Source of the DNA: Siphlonurus alternatus
Lineage: Eukaryota; Arthropoda; Insecta; Ephemeroptera; Siphlonuridae
Assembly (NCBI GenBank): GCA_949825025.1
Contig: OX463785.1
Span: forward strand, 16,183,971-16,247,970
Length of the DNA: 64,000 nucleotides
Reading direction: 5' to 3'
Shown here one piece after another: positions 63,478 to 64,000 of this stretch (the first letter of the stretch is position 1; each line of letters begins with the position of its first letter). The translations under genes were made by a program, and so were the position numbers. The notes beneath the pieces were generated by a model, which saw nothing but the letters and a program-made list of their open reading frames with translations, did not search any database and had not been told where the DNA came from.

Positions 63478-64000
63478 TTTCGGGGGGGGGGGGAGGGGGT
63501 AAATTGGGTTTTACTACCCCCATACTTCATATAATATTTGCACGACATAAGTAAAGCAAGCGACAAGAGAGCGCGCAAGCCTAAATGCATGCATAGCGGG
63601 CGGCTGTACTGCCGTTTGAACGTCCGAGCGACTACGCGCGCTCTTCTTGATCCGCTCATATCTCCGTTAAATATAAACGTGAATTAAAGTTAATGACAGT
63701 TACGGAAACTAGAAAATATAAGCTACGTTTTTTACTTGAAGCTTTTTTTCATAAAAAAATTATTTCTATTCTTTTTTTTACAATCTATCCGCGAGCGATG
63801 GATAAAAATTTACTTAATCACCGATTAAACACCGATTAACTTCTAAATTTTAAAATGTTTTTAATTTTCCTGTTAATGTCAACTCTTAGCTTTAATTATC
63901 TGCTAAAATTTTTAACCTAGCTTAATTAGGGATTTAATTACGAATTTTTTAAAAAAGTGCTTTTTGGTCGCCATTTTTTAAGGGTAACCGGAAATGCCCC
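63478..64000 (-). repeat. Right arm of a large inverted repeat, cut by the window end
   Basis: Reverse complement of 60557-61085, starting with a run of 13 G near 63482. It is still matching at the last base, so the true arm is longer. The 66-codon minus-strand reading (63459-63659) comes from the arm and has no recognised domain. Confidence 0.93.

Overview
The window is nuclear DNA of an animal, almost certainly an arthropod and probably a hemimetabolous insect. It is AT-rich, has split genes with GT-AG introns, and carries many hairpin transposons (MITEs), SINEs and one large satellite array. The insect placement is an inference. It rests on the coronin N-terminus, which from memory is almost the same as that of insect coronins, and on the SINE types. 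I cannot name a species.

Only two protein genes can be supported, both on the + strand. The first is an AGAP/centaurin-gamma gene (insect CenG1A type). Thirteen exons between 31992 and 43979 join in one open frame of 795 complete residues ending in a stop. They encode a GTPase-like domain, a proline-rich linker, a split PH domain, an ArfGAP zinc finger and two ankyrin repeats. The first exon or exons, expected to hold about 50-60 residues by comparison with the family, were not found. The second gene is coronin: its first coding exon is at 49836-50042, and no further exon was recognised in the next 14 kb, so its next intron is long or reaches beyond the window.

Region by region: 1-11.6 kb is AT-rich non-coding DNA with several hairpin elements, a 2.8 kb-spaced inverted repeat and a TTTA microsatellite. 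11.63-30.56 kb is a nearly pure satellite of about 113 monomers of 167-168 bp. Most monomers carry a perfect CRE palindrome (TGACGTCA), often just downstream of a CCAAT. 30.6-31.9 kb holds transposon debris, including a 5S-rRNA-derived SINE and a GGATCC-rich repeat. 32-44 kb is the AGAP gene with SINEs and MITEs in its introns. 44-49.8 kb is intergenic with SINE remnants. 50-64 kb is probably coronin intron, full of foldback elements, and ends in a >520 bp-arm inverted repeat that runs off the window.

The two genes both act on actin and membrane traffic (Arf GTPase control; actin/Arp2/3 control), but nothing shows that they are co-regulated. The most unusual features are the CRE-bearing satellite beside or inside AGAP, the foldback family with CCAAT/CRE cores, and the 5S-derived SINEs.
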